64,000 nt of DNA from Bermanella sp040371755 (GTDB lineage: Bacteria > Pseudomonadota > Gammaproteobacteria > Pseudomonadales > Oceanobacteraceae). The notes under the pieces are model-generated. The model worked only from the letters and a program-made list of their open reading frames with translations, did not search any database and was not told the DNA's origin. Each line of letters begins with the position of its first letter. The first letter of the stretch is position 1. Below, piece by piece: positions 35,701 to 44,162 of this stretch. The position numbers were made by a program, and so were the translations under genes. The stretch is from the NCBI RefSeq assembly GCF_040371755.1, contig NZ_BAABWE010000002.1, forward strand, positions 124,001-188,000, in the 5' to 3' direction.

Positions 35701-36357
35701 AAAGCGTGAAAAAGCCTTGGCGGCATTTAATGCTTCACGTTCACTCACAGCATCATCACGACCACGCAATGCGCTGTACAAACGACGAAGATATTGCTTT
35801 TTAGTGTCGTATTTTTCTACGGCCTTTTGCCCACAGCGTTTTTGTAGACGCTTGAAGATTTTATCTACCGCCACCACTTGTTTGCTGTCGCTTTCTTCTA
35901 GTAGAAAGTCGCTTTGGGTCAGTTCATGCCCTGCCACAATCATTAATAAGAAGTCACTTTGACGCGCTACCGCTTGATTGCCCGCTTTATCGATATAAGC
36001 ACTCACACCAATAATGGCGGTAAATGGTTGACCGCTTTCCCCTTGTGTGGGGTGAAATACCGCTGCCAAATATCCATTGGCGCCCCCTGGGCGAGCATAT
36101 GAGCCGTCGTCACACCCTAATACATAAGAGGCTAAAGTACGCACTTGTTTGCCGCGACCTTTTTGCGTGGCTTCATCTTGACCTGGGTTGTAATTAAATA
36201 AATTATCATGGGCGGCTGTCATGATGGTTTGAATGGCATCTGCCGCAGTGGTTTTACCACTACCATTACCACCGCTTAAAAGATTTATGGGGCCAAATTC
36301 AAAATCAGTGGCTGGGATATTACCCCAATTTACATAGACGAATTTTTTCAAAAACAT
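32722..36357 (-). CDS. mksB: SMC-like condensin ATPase, MksB/JetC type
   Basis: 1211 residues. N-terminal head with Walker A GGNGSGKTT (about 29-37); long coiled coils at about 290-500 and 680-960; a compact hinge-like segment near 530-600 (YVEVLDSDWQNAIEGYIGG). The C-terminal head carries a signature QYGTGSGGQ (about 1070) and Walker B MVLVDEAFSKMD (about 1112). Head-hinge architecture and partners fit MukB-like MksB or Wadjet JetC. Such complexes extrude DNA loops; with JetD they cleave plasmids. It begins 2 nt after a 41-codon ORF. Confidence 0.92.
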   Translation of the reverse strand: MFLKKFVYVNWGNIPATDFEFGPINLLSGGNGSGKTTAADAIQTIMTAAHDNLFNYNPGQDEATQKGRGKQVRTLASYVLGCDDGSYARPGGANGYLAAVFHPTQGESGQPFTAIIGVSAYIDKAGNQAVARQSDFLLMIVAGHELTQSDFLLEESDSKQVVAVDKIFKRLQKRCGQKAVEKYDTKKQYLRRLYSALRGRDDAVSEREALNAAKAFSRFMAYKPVKSINGFVANEILEKKDLGEAIRSVSDLMKTIHAMESDAQGLIENINILLGAKSNSQTYIDQWIDYQVAHYVAAKSRYVEDQSAYRDAKNQQQQLRSDLNHKQNERETAESRRKQSREELVGLEARRQGIPALKDKDHLEQEIEGFKKQLQQQAILLLEQDKQLKYTLDASKSIYKTLQNTSVGVEIPALNERKFLSQGKQVVALADSDQLDFPAILNKDMIDISPLEAHLDDGIQRQEQINQWRELWFNAELTTEGVSLRDQLARLADRREQKLQSQHKKMQQIQQDMDRLHSSQVSYPYFVEAALDAIRREYPQADPKVLCDYVEVLDSDWQNAIEGYIGGARFSIVVEEDYESDAISIVRNMPGGNRARVIQGSKAKQDADRQKVPHNSIMHLMKFEHATAKHYLMASYGSVEQVPDAQALRKTRRGLTKQGMGSGSYSMYRCDMSDTELVFGQGARERALSAKQREFQQLAEQASNAQQNQREAQDLLLAVNQLRHLAYADQLQQMVSVNRQWRNAEKQLDQIDLSDFSLLEDEYRELAEQAQTLDEQIQRLDGELGRTAQQLKESEKRCAVLSDQQEFTAEKADSNEDNLRSISKVWPDFDVEKCLIEADEEAARTTAEIAQNQQQAILSELNSRAQSVDRAIAEHNQRCQTLDAIVYAPDYTDEHSARFFQDICDVQREVDRIHNRLKNNILVEKQDKLSSLKDSFDNAFVTNLCHAIYQAISEGKRTLEDMNSELRHHRFGTDKECYWFDWEWVPEFKDYWNFFEEVIKNPSIGEGQTLFEVELSQKSAKVRSQLMEMLLSDDEQKAMRELERLSDYRNYRNYEIYKQPEGKEPIALSQYGTGSGGQLETPAYIIRSAAITSAFRFNKGDTHLRMVLVDEAFSKMDETRSKEVINYLTESLGLQLLFIMPTSKSGPFMDLISNQYVFSKVPLAAGKRGELNTRVLVDRQQCNKEKIQDLWAHHRRVVRQQAELDFMEEFA

Positions 36358-36359
36358 AA

Positions 36360-36485
36360 CTAAATCGTCTCCGCTTTAAGTTCTGTACAAAAGAAGTTAA
36401 TAGGGCGCACTCGCAAATGGGCAAACTCGATTTCAGGCATATTGCCCCTTTCTAATTCACCATTAACAAACTCATAAAGAAACAT
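36360..36485 (-). CDS. 41-aa ORF inside the condensin operon
   Basis: The ATG overlaps the mksE stop (TAATG), and the TAG ends 2 nt before the mksB ATG, so translation would be coupled on both sides. The product starts MFLYEFVNGELERGNMPEIE and ends in LKAETI. Its first 30 residues resemble the mksB N-terminus: both have MFL, FV, GN(M/I)P, F and PIN in the same order. It could be a small subunit, a partial duplication of the mksB head, or a spacer ORF that couples translation. No known family. Confidence 0.6.
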   Translation of the reverse strand: MFLYEFVNGELERGNMPEIEFAHLRVRPINFFCTELKAETI

Positions 36486-37282
36486 TATTTAGACTCCTCA
36501 GCAAATACACTTGGGCTTTGAGCTAACGTATCTTGTTTGCCATCTTGCTCTTCATTTTGTTTGTTATCCTCTGATGTTTGGGTTTCAGTGGATTCAATCA
36601 CATCGCTTGCTTCTTGCGATACAGGCTCAGCTTCATCTGCCGCTACCACTTCGCCTTCCTCTTGCTCGGACACTAATGTGCTTAATACTTCATCACTGAC
36701 ATAACTCATGATCATTGGGCGCACTTTCAACCAAAATTCAGCGTGCTCTAAAGCATCTTCATTGGCTAATTGAATTAAGCGCAATTGACGTAAACGGCGG
36801 AATAGGTTTTTACGCTCGGTAAGTTGCTCCGGCAGGCTGCGGCCCAGCAGATTTTTTAAGGCTATGCTCAGTGATTCTAAGCTCACCATTACACAGCCTT
36901 GTTCATCCACTTGTCCTTCACGCAGGGCTTTGTCATATTGCGAACGCAGCACCAAAACTAATGCCACTTCGTTTTGTGATAAACGCACACGCATACCACT
37001 ATTAAATGGTTGGTCATCATCTTCCATGCCCGGCACTTGCGCACCCGGAGGGAAACAGCGAATAAATTGAAAGCGACGATCATGTTGGATGCGAATTGAC
37101 ATTAATGAAATGTAGTCTTGCACGATATCTTCGATGCGCAAGTAACGGTCGTACAAGATTTGTTCTACCTGTGATTCGTCACGGCATATTACACCGTAAT
37201 CCATTAAACGAATCAGCAATTCGCTGAATTCTTTTAATTGGACGCCTTCTTTTTCGAGTAGCTGTTCTATCTTATTTAGCAT
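36485..37282 (-). CDS. mksE: Condensin subunit MksE / JetB (DUF4194-like)
   Basis: 265 residues. N-terminal winged-helix-type region (about 1-200) with ELLIRLMDYGVICRDESQVE and RRFQFIRCFPPGAQ, matching the KITE subunits MksE/JetB. The last 55 residues are acidic and low-complexity (rich in E, Q and S). It should dimerise and bind the MksF-MksB ring. 53 nt after mksF, 1-nt overlap with the small ORF. Confidence 0.87.
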   Translation of the reverse strand: MLNKIEQLLEKEGVQLKEFSELLIRLMDYGVICRDESQVEQILYDRYLRIEDIVQDYISLMSIRIQHDRRFQFIRCFPPGAQVPGMEDDDQPFNSGMRVRLSQNEVALVLVLRSQYDKALREGQVDEQGCVMVSLESLSIALKNLLGRSLPEQLTERKNLFRRLRQLRLIQLANEDALEHAEFWLKVRPMIMSYVSDEVLSTLVSEQEEGEVVAADEAEPVSQEASDVIESTETQTSEDNKQNEEQDGKQDTLAQSPSVFAEESK

Positions 37283-37335
37283 GTGATTCCTGAACCCATC
37301 TGCGAGGTTTCTTAGGGTGTGCCACCCTGTTTAAT

Positions 37336-38790
37336 TTACGCCGCAGCGTTTTCTTTTTTTATTAGGCGAATACTGAATACGTCTTTTTTATCAAAGTATT
37401 CATCTTGTTTTTGTTCTAGCCAGCGTAATTCAAATTGATACTCACTGGATAAATTATCCACGGCTCCCACACTGACAACATGGGCAATGGCCAATAAGTC
37501 GGACGCGTTATTTACGGGGATTTCACTGGATTGAATTTCGTTGCGTTGCTGGAATTTCTCAACCATGAATCTGCGCACTTGGTTATTATTTACGAAGAAA
37601 GCTTGATCCAATGCTTGCTGAACGTACAGCTCACGGCGGCTGTCTTGGTCGACGCTTTCTAAACCTTCATCAACACCATCATCAATCACGGCTCTACGAC
37701 GTGGTGCTTGCAAGCGCACTTGGCTAGGGTCGATAAAGCGTATCTGTGGTACCGCCATCATGGAGGAAACATGATCCAGCTGTGTGTTTTGCTCATCTAC
37801 GCTGAGTGATGACAGATGCTTACAGACACTCACCACATCATTGTGTTTCTGACTGGCTAGGTAACTCATTTGTCGAATAATAATATCCGCACGTTTGGTA
37901 AAATTTTGCAGCGATTTACGCACCAGTGGAAGCACATGTTCACATGCACTTTTAAGGCGATGCTCAATATCGTCCAGCACCGACCAAAGTACCGATTGGT
38001 TTTCTTGTACCTGCTCTGGCAATAACTCTCTTAAGCGCTTTTCTGCTTTTGCTTTAGCACTTTTTGGGCTGGCCTTTATTTGGTCAACCAAATCACTGAT
38101 TTGATCACGATATTTTTCTACGTTATCCGCCGATAAGCGCACGGCTAAATCTGGCTGGAAGCGTTTCTCCATAAAGTCGAAAAACTGATCACTGGCTTTT
38201 TGCACCAGCATTTGACCTTCCATTTCTCGCACTAACGCACGCTTACGTTCATCTAGTTCGCTGATAACATCAGTAAAGTCACTGATAATGCGCTCACTGT
38301 ATTCGTAGGCATCCAATAAGTCATAGACCTCCCCATGCTCTAAGAAGCTCTCTAGAGCATTACGTACATTTCGAGTGTTGCGATGACGGGCCACTTGCTG
38401 AGTTTGCTTGCCCTCTAAGAAAGGCTCCACAAAGTGCCTGCCCCAGCGACTAAAACTGAAGCTCGACTGTAATGTGGCTTCATCCACCTGTTTTTCGATC
38501 CAACCGTGCTCAAGCAACGTATTAAGTAGCCAAGTGGCCAGTTCACGGTGGGTTTTGAAGCGACCTTCGTCGTCTTCGTCATCGCTTTGCATGACTGGAG
38601 CACGCACCAAGGCTTCGCTGAAAATATTGATCATGGTTTCCCGAGAAAGGGCTTGGCCATATTCAGCGGAACCTGCGTGACTAGAGGAGTAAAGCTGTTT
38701 ATACAGTTCGCGCAGACACTCCACCATTTGCTCGCGGTACTTGCTGGTGAGCGGGCGAAAAAACTGACTCCGTTCCTGTTGAAAAAACAT
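37336..38790 (-). CDS. mksF: Condensin kleisin subunit MksF / JetA family
   Basis: 484 residues from the ATG at 38790 (MFFQQERSQFFRPLTSKY); a TTG at 38811 is possible. Mostly helical, with an N-terminal winged-helix region, a middle coiled coil (about 190-350) and a C-terminal region, as in MukF-like kleisins labelled MksF or Wadjet JetA. It bridges the MksB heads. First gene of mksF-mksE-ORF41-mksB; no jetD follows. Confidence 0.88.
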   Translation of the reverse strand: MFFQQERSQFFRPLTSKYREQMVECLRELYKQLYSSSHAGSAEYGQALSRETMINIFSEALVRAPVMQSDDEDDEGRFKTHRELATWLLNTLLEHGWIEKQVDEATLQSSFSFSRWGRHFVEPFLEGKQTQQVARHRNTRNVRNALESFLEHGEVYDLLDAYEYSERIISDFTDVISELDERKRALVREMEGQMLVQKASDQFFDFMEKRFQPDLAVRLSADNVEKYRDQISDLVDQIKASPKSAKAKAEKRLRELLPEQVQENQSVLWSVLDDIEHRLKSACEHVLPLVRKSLQNFTKRADIIIRQMSYLASQKHNDVVSVCKHLSSLSVDEQNTQLDHVSSMMAVPQIRFIDPSQVRLQAPRRRAVIDDGVDEGLESVDQDSRRELYVQQALDQAFFVNNNQVRRFMVEKFQQRNEIQSSEIPVNNASDLLAIAHVVSVGAVDNLSSEYQFELRWLEQKQDEYFDKKDVFSIRLIKKENAAA

Positions 38791-38838
38791 ACAATTAGAT
38801 AGCTCTGACAATAAACAAAGGGCACAACTTTACCTGAA

Positions 38839-38920
38839 TTCCCCTGCTACGGGAAAGGGAATCCATGCCAATTTTACAGGATTATGAAGTTGCATAAGAA
38901 TTTCCCCAAAACATGGGAAA
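38839..38920. promoter_or_regulatory. Two TTCCC-N7/8-GGGAA inverted repeats upstream of mksF
   Basis: TTCCC-7 nt-GGGAA at 38839-38855 and TTTCCC-8 nt-GGGAAA at 38901-38920 lie in the mksF / cbiX-like divergent region. Their centres are about 63 bp apart, close to six helical turns, as expected for cooperating operator sites. No regulator is assigned. Confidence 0.45.
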
Positions 38921-38997
38921 AAGGTAAGGTACACACACTGATTAAACCACTCAAATAGCTAATGAAAGGGCGAATTTAGAGTGACAAGGAATAGATA

Positions 38998-39357
38998 ATG
39001 AAAGCGTTATTACTTATTGCCCATGGCTCTCGTAAAGCCAGCTCGAACCAAGAAGTGGCCGAACTAGCCAACAAGCTTAGCCAGCAAGACAGTGAATTTG
39101 CCCTAGTGGCCCATTGCTTTTTAGAGCTCACCACGCCAAAAGTGCCTGATAGCGTGGCCCAGCTAGCCGCTCAAGGAGCAACAGAGGTAGTGATTTTGCC
39201 CTATTTTCTAGCGGCGGGAATGCATGTATCTGAAGATTTACCTGAGTTACTAAGCCAAGCTCAACAGAACTTTCCCAAAGTAAGCTTCACGCTTTTAGAG
39301 CACCTAGGGGCAGCTGAGCAGATGCCAAGCTGGATATTGCAGCAAGCGAGCCGTTAA
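38998..39357 (+). CDS. CbiX/SirB-like chelatase-family protein
   Basis: 119 residues, the small single-domain CbiX_S size. Metal-binding histidines are in LLLIAHGSRKAS (H9) and AAGMHVSEDLP. Related proteins insert Co or Fe into sirohydrochlorin; short forms may dimerise. No tetrapyrrole genes nearby, so the substrate is uncertain. Confidence 0.86.
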   Translation: MKALLLIAHGSRKASSNQEVAELANKLSQQDSEFALVAHCFLELTTPKVPDSVAQLAAQGATEVVILPYFLAAGMHVSEDLPELLSQAQQNFPKVSFTLLEHLGAAEQMPSWILQQASR

Positions 39358-39395
39358 CGGCTCGCCTACTTGAAACGAAATATTAAAAGCAGAGG

Positions 39396-39767
39396 TTAAA
39401 CAAAAGCATTCACTAAAACCGCCGTCAACGCCAAAGCCGCAGGTAACGCCTGAACCTTATAAATTACTTTATTAGCTGTGGCTCCACCATACAAACCCGC
39501 AACTAATACACAGCTAACAAAGAACAACTGTATTTGCAGTGCGGTTTCAGCATTAGGGTGTAATAACCCCCAAAATAAACCTGCCGCCAAAAAAACATTA
39601 TACAATCCTTGGTTTGCAGCCATGACCTTGGTGCTCTCGGCCTCTTCTACACTCATGCCAAATACTTTACGACCCTTGGGTTTAGTCCATAAAAACATTT
39701 CGAGTATTAAAATATAAACGTGCTCTATGGCGACTAAGGCAACGAGTAACGAGGCGAGAATTTCCAT
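39396..39767 (-). CDS. DUF1304 family membrane protein
   Basis: 123 residues from the ATG at 39767, with AGGA seven nt upstream; the longer frame adds a poor N-terminus. Four membrane helices, including VALVAIEHVYILILEMFLW and NQGLYNVFLAAGLFWG, mark DUF1304. Function unknown. Confidence 0.87.
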   Translation of the reverse strand: MEILASLLVALVAIEHVYILILEMFLWTKPKGRKVFGMSVEEAESTKVMAANQGLYNVFLAAGLFWGLLHPNAETALQIQLFFVSCVLVAGLYGGATANKVIYKVQALPAALALTAVLVNAFV

Positions 39768-39875
39768 GGTGATTCCTGTTTTTATTATTGAATACACATA
39801 CAGCTTATCGCGAAATATTGAGCGCAACTAGGTTTTAATTTAAAACGCTCAATCTCGTCATCTATCCCATTAATA

Positions 39876-40448
39876 TCATATTGAGCGAAGATACCGTTCA
39901 ATCAAAAACACATGGTCATCATCGGCATTCAGCGTCCGTAAGGCGCTTGCTAAGAGCAGCGCATATTCAGCATTTTCACCGCTGGGCCCAGAACTTTTAG
40001 CAATGTGTTCTGCAATTTTTTTCTCACTGGTTTGACCAAGAAACGCATCATTGTCTTGATCCGCAATATAAATCAAACCGAGTTTCTGAGTTATATCTCC
40101 TGTGGGTTCTATTAGGTGTAAAGCCACCTCATGTCTTAGATAGCCATTTTTTTCTCTATGGTCTAAATGCTCAAACACATCGGCGGTCACTTTATAAGCC
40201 ATACCATCGCAGCGATTGCCCGCGTCTTCAATTAAGGTCACCACACGTCCGGGTTGTTCGGGGGTGCCTCTATGGTCATGACTGCCCTGCCAAAACCTTC
40301 TGGCCCAACCAGTGATAAAAGCTGGTTGTTTATGAGTAAAAGGAAAGTCTACTTTGTAAATTAGCGAGCCATAACCAAATAACCAAATCTCATCGTACTG
40401 ATCTAACGCCTGACGGGCTTGATTCGCTTCAATGGTATTTAACGTCAT
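39876..40448 (-). CDS. ChaC-like gamma-glutamylcyclotransferase
   Basis: 190 residues. WLFGYGSLIY near residue 23 is the substrate loop; HDHRGTPEQPGRV and DHREKNGY (catalytic Glu) fit the glutathione-specific ChaC group. Releases 5-oxoproline from glutathione, giving Cys-Gly. Monocistronic by spacing. Confidence 0.9.
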   Translation of the reverse strand: MTLNTIEANQARQALDQYDEIWLFGYGSLIYKVDFPFTHKQPAFITGWARRFWQGSHDHRGTPEQPGRVVTLIEDAGNRCDGMAYKVTADVFEHLDHREKNGYLRHEVALHLIEPTGDITQKLGLIYIADQDNDAFLGQTSEKKIAEHIAKSSGPSGENAEYALLLASALRTLNADDDHVFLIERYLRSI

Positions 40449-40668
40449 AGTTAGTCACTCTAAAGATGATACCTCTTACGTTATCATATTTAGATAGAGC
40501 GATAATACTCTCTGCCTCACTTACCTCACATTAGGTGCACCGACATAAACCAATCAATACAACCTGATATATACCCTTTTTTACAAGCGGTTTATTACCT
40601 GACTGTTTAGGGCTGAATGTTCAAAAAGAAGGGGATCTCAAAACCGATCTGTGGCTTTTATTTGATTT

Positions 40669-41382
40669 TTAACTTGTCAGCATGTGACCTAGCATACCTA
40701 ATACAAACCCCAATACCGCTCCCATTGGCGGGAACCAATGCTCTTCAAGTTTGACATTTGGGGCAATATCTTGGAACACGGAATACATTATGCCCCCTGC
40801 GGCAAACAACATAATTGCCGACAATACATGTGGCAATAAGGCTAAATATTCATAGCCTATTAGTCCACATATTGGGCCTAACAGCGCAAGTAAGGCAAAC
40901 ATGATAATGACGTTAAATGCCTTTGATCGACCACTTTCAAGTATCTCTCGATACGCGTTAAAGCCCTCGGGTAGGTTTTGTAAACCGATCAATAAAGCAA
41001 GCAGCAAGGCGTGATCACTACCCATACTAAATATGGCCCCAAGCGCCAATGACTCAGGTATAAAATCGGTAAGCATAGCCGCCAGCTGGCTCGCTGGGGT
41101 ATTCTGTTTTGCTAAATAAATGTCCACTAGCATAAAAGCAAACGCACCACCTACAAACATTGAACATGCCCAATAGGCGTTAAGGTGTGCGATTCCTTGC
41201 GGAACCAAAACCAACGCAATTGCCGAGACCAAAGCGCCGGCAGCAAAAGCCATTACACTGTGGCGTAACTCATTTTCTAGCCAATCTTTTTGAGCGTGCT
41301 CAAATCTCGCAATTAGCGCCCCTAAAGGCATAGCGAATCCCGCAGCCGCCGTAAATATCAACATAGTCCAAAGGTCGAACAT
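40669..41382 (-). CDS. ZIP-family metal transporter
   Basis: 237 residues, seven to eight hydrophobic helices. Helix 4 has GLQNLPEGFNAYRE, where ZIP proteins usually have HN-PEG: the histidine is Gln here. The helix 5 region (GYEYLALLPH) also lacks the usual HE pair. Fold clear, metal and direction uncertain. Nine nt after the rsuA-type gene. Confidence 0.82.
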   Translation of the reverse strand: MFDLWTMLIFTAAAGFAMPLGALIARFEHAQKDWLENELRHSVMAFAAGALVSAIALVLVPQGIAHLNAYWACSMFVGGAFAFMLVDIYLAKQNTPASQLAAMLTDFIPESLALGAIFSMGSDHALLLALLIGLQNLPEGFNAYREILESGRSKAFNVIIMFALLALLGPICGLIGYEYLALLPHVLSAIMLFAAGGIMYSVFQDIAPNVKLEEHWFPPMGAVLGFVLGMLGHMLTS

Positions 41383-41391
41383 ACTGACTCC

Positions 41392-42099
41392 TTACTTTAC
41401 TTGCAGAGCTTGAACTTCCTGTTCGCTCAACGCCCTATAGTGACCGGGTAACAAATCGCTATCTAGAGTTATACTGCCAATACTGTGCCTGTGTAATGTT
41501 TCCACTCGATTCCCCAAAGCCGCAAACATACGTTTAACTTGATGGTATCGACCTTCATGAATAGTCAGTAACACTTCTTGTTCTGATATTCGCTCTAACT
41601 GTGCAGGTAATGTAGGTTTAACATCATCTTTGAGTGTAACCCCTTGCGAAAATAACTGCTCCGCCTCTGCGATTAATGGCTCAGCAAGTCGTGCTCGATA
41701 GGTTTTAGCCTGATGGTGTTTAGGTGAGGTAATACAGTGTGACCAGTGGCCATCGTCGGTAATCAGCAATAGCCCTGTGGTATCTTTGTCTAAGCGGCCG
41801 ACGGTATGCAGTTTTTGCAGATTATGCTCAGCATGCATCACATCAAACACAAGGGGGTGATCGCCATCACTGTTGGCACACACCAAGCCTTGAGGCTTAT
41901 TCATCATGAAATAGCGGTTCGCCAACTGCGCGGCAATGGCTTCACCATTGAGTTGAATATGATCACTGAGAGGGTGTATTTTCTGTGCGCCACTTTTTGC
42001 TTTGATGCGATTCACGCTCACTCTACCTTGGCGAATAGATTTACTGGCCAGTGAGCGTGTTAAATCGGTATGGTCACTAAGATATTTATCAAGCCGCAT
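41392..42099 (-). CDS. rsuA: 16S rRNA pseudouridine-516 synthase RsuA
   Basis: 235 residues (E. coli 231). S4-like RNA-binding domain at 1-60 (MRLDKYLSDHTDLTRS), then the catalytic domain with GRLDKDTTGLLLITDDG carrying the catalytic Asp, and EGRYHQVKRMFAALGN. Modifies U516 of 16S rRNA. Same transcription unit as the ZIP gene. Confidence 0.92.
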   Translation of the reverse strand: MRLDKYLSDHTDLTRSLASKSIRQGRVSVNRIKAKSGAQKIHPLSDHIQLNGEAIAAQLANRYFMMNKPQGLVCANSDGDHPLVFDVMHAEHNLQKLHTVGRLDKDTTGLLLITDDGHWSHCITSPKHHQAKTYRARLAEPLIAEAEQLFSQGVTLKDDVKPTLPAQLERISEQEVLLTIHEGRYHQVKRMFAALGNRVETLHRHSIGSITLDSDLLPGHYRALSEQEVQALQVK

Positions 42100-42149
42100 G
42101 GTAGATCCCTTAAACAGGGCGCTAGTTTAACCTATACGTTGATGAGGCT

Positions 42150-42440
42150 CTAACCTTGATTTTGCTTTATGAAGGCCCCCGGACCCGCCAGCATATATTC
42201 GACTTCTTCACGCAATTTTAAAACATGGTCTTCGGCTATTTTCCAGTCTGGCCCACTTACAATAGCCTGATAGCGATCACGAGCAAACGGCAGCAAATCA
42301 CTTTTAACCAACATGGTAATGGCCAATAACGGGCCAATAAGTTGTGCCGTGTCATTTCGACTGGCGATGTATTCATTTTGAAGTGCTTGCAGGCGTTGTT
42401 CTAAATTCAACACATACAAATGATATTCCTGCACGTCCAT
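42150..42440 (-). CDS. Conserved-looking hypothetical protein, 96 aa
   Basis: Soluble, helical, with an N-terminal heptad-like segment (LYVLNLEQRLQALQNEYI). No family recognised. Clean ATG, no overlap with other genes, codon use like its neighbours, so it is probably real. Confidence 0.6.
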   Translation of the reverse strand: MDVQEYHLYVLNLEQRLQALQNEYIASRNDTAQLIGPLLAITMLVKSDLLPFARDRYQAIVSGPDWKIAEDHVLKLREEVEYMLAGPGAFIKQNQG

Positions 42441-42564
42441 GTTTACTCCATTACTTCAATTTTTAATATGGGCTTAGTTTGAGTGTAGATGAGAAAATTA
42501 AAAAAGAAGGAAGGAGAGCAAAAAAAACGAACAATGAGGCCGGCAGCATTAGCCGGCCATAGAA

Positions 42565-43590
42565 TTAACCTTGTGAGAGTAAGGCTCGAAGATCAATAAT
42601 GCCAGCGTTAGCACGGGATATATACGATGCCATGACTAATGAGTGATTCGCTGTCATACCAAATCCATCGCCATTTAAGATAATTGGCGACCAGATAGCG
42701 GCTTGAGTGGCTTCTAACTCTCGTACGATTTGCTTGACGCTTACCAATGAATTTTTCTTAGATAGTATGTCGGCAAAATCCACTTCGATGGCTTTTAAAA
42801 TATGTATAAGCGCCCAAGCACTGCCACGCGCTTCATAAAATACATCATCGATTTCCGTCCAAGGGGTTTTCACTTCAAACTCCCCTTCATTTTCAGTGCT
42901 TTGTGAAGATGCATTATCCCCAGCTAAATCAACGTTAAGGCGCTTCTGCCCCACACTGGCACTCAGACGCTGACTTAAAGAGCCAAGACGGGTTTCCACA
43001 TCTTTCAACCATTGGCGCAGGTTATCAGCACGGGCAAAAAACTGGGCTTGGGCCTGTTGTTTATCCGCCAACCTTAATGCATAACTGTTTAGCTTATTGA
43101 TACCACGGCGATATTCCCCTTCAGTATCAGGTAACGCCCAAGATAAGTTATCAAAGTGAAACTGGGGCTCAGCGATGACTAAGTCCACATCTTCCGTGGA
43201 TTGACTTTGGCTGCGACTAAAATCTTTGCGCAGCGCTCGGCTTAAATCACGTACCTGTACCAATACGCCAAACTCCCAATTTGGGATATTATCCAGCCAC
43301 AAACCCGGAGGCATCACATCATTACTTAGATAGCCTCCTGATTTATCCAACAGGGTGCTAGCAATTTCCATTAATGTCACTGTGGTGGTGTAACCTGTAG
43401 CAAGATGGCGGTCATTCTCCATGGCATGTTGAGCTGCAACTTCTGTCACAACAAACTGCTCTGGCTCTGAACTAAATACAAAACCTAAGATAACTGCCAG
43501 TAATAAAAAGACGGCAATACCACCTACAACGATGCGCATCATCCAGCCAGCTTCTAAAAAGCGGTCTAGGTGTTCATTTTGTTTATCCAT
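42565..43590 (-). CDS. DUF2333 family membrane-anchored protein
   Basis: 341 residues. One membrane helix at about 19-40 (IVVGGIAVFLLLAVILGFVF), then a large periplasmic helical domain. DNDRHLATGYTTTVT-like and PPGLWLDNIPNWEFGVLVQV segments match DUF2333. Function unknown. Starts 3 nt after the copper chaperone gene, so they are co-transcribed. Confidence 0.86.
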   Translation of the reverse strand: MDKQNEHLDRFLEAGWMMRIVVGGIAVFLLLAVILGFVFSSEPEQFVVTEVAAQHAMENDRHLATGYTTTVTLMEIASTLLDKSGGYLSNDVMPPGLWLDNIPNWEFGVLVQVRDLSRALRKDFSRSQSQSTEDVDLVIAEPQFHFDNLSWALPDTEGEYRRGINKLNSYALRLADKQQAQAQFFARADNLRQWLKDVETRLGSLSQRLSASVGQKRLNVDLAGDNASSQSTENEGEFEVKTPWTEIDDVFYEARGSAWALIHILKAIEVDFADILSKKNSLVSVKQIVRELEATQAAIWSPIILNGDGFGMTANHSLVMASYISRANAGIIDLRALLSQG

Positions 43591-43593
43591 AAC

Positions 43594-44052
43594 TTACTCC
43601 TTACCATGATGGTGATGATGCATGTGCCCATTTCCCATCATCGACTTTACAGGGACATCATAAGTATAAAGTTTGCCCTGCTCATCTTTCAATTGAAGAT
43701 CCACTTGATCGCCGGGAATTAGCGGCTGTTTCAAGCCCAACAACATAATATGATGAGCACCGCTTTCAAATACAAAAGAAGCCCCTGCTGGTATTACAAT
43801 ATTAGATACTTGCTGCATGGACATGACACCCGATGCTTTTTTGATGTGGGTATGATATTGCGCGTCCTTGGCCATTGACGTGCTCGCCGACACAAGAGTA
43901 ATGGCTTGTGTTCCTGTATTTTGTAAAACCATAAAGGCGGCGGTATTCGGTTGCCCCGGTGGCATGGCACGTACTTGAGCATCATGCATTAAAAGCTCTG
44001 CATTGGCGTTCATCACAAACAACAACATACTTGCTAAAAAAAAGCGCCCCAT
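43594..44052 (-). CDS. PCuAC-type periplasmic copper chaperone
   Basis: 152 residues from the ATG at 44052, with AGGAG upstream; the longer frame ends in a non-signal extension. Signal peptide at about 1-18. Copper ligands fit H-x(n)-M-x-M (HTHIKKASGVMSM) and HIM. The C-terminus is His-rich (GHMHHHHHGKE), an added metal site. PCuAC delivers Cu(I) to cytochrome oxidase. Confidence 0.9.
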   Translation of the reverse strand: MGRFFLASMLLFVMNANAELLMHDAQVRAMPPGQPNTAAFMVLQNTGTQAITLVSASTSMAKDAQYHTHIKKASGVMSMQQVSNIVIPAGASFVFESGAHHIMLLGLKQPLIPGDQVDLQLKDEQGKLYTYDVPVKSMMGNGHMHHHHHGKE

Positions 44053-44162
44053 AAGGTCTCCTGAATCAACCTGATCGTCATTTACATTGGCGGCTACTAT
44101 AGCAAACAATTTTGCTTGGGTGTGTTCAACCTATCCGAATACTTCTATTTATGTTCTATCCA

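Noticed and set aside
32722..38790. Calling the operon a complete Wadjet defence system
   Set aside because: No JetD nuclease is in the window, so plasmid cleavage cannot be claimed.
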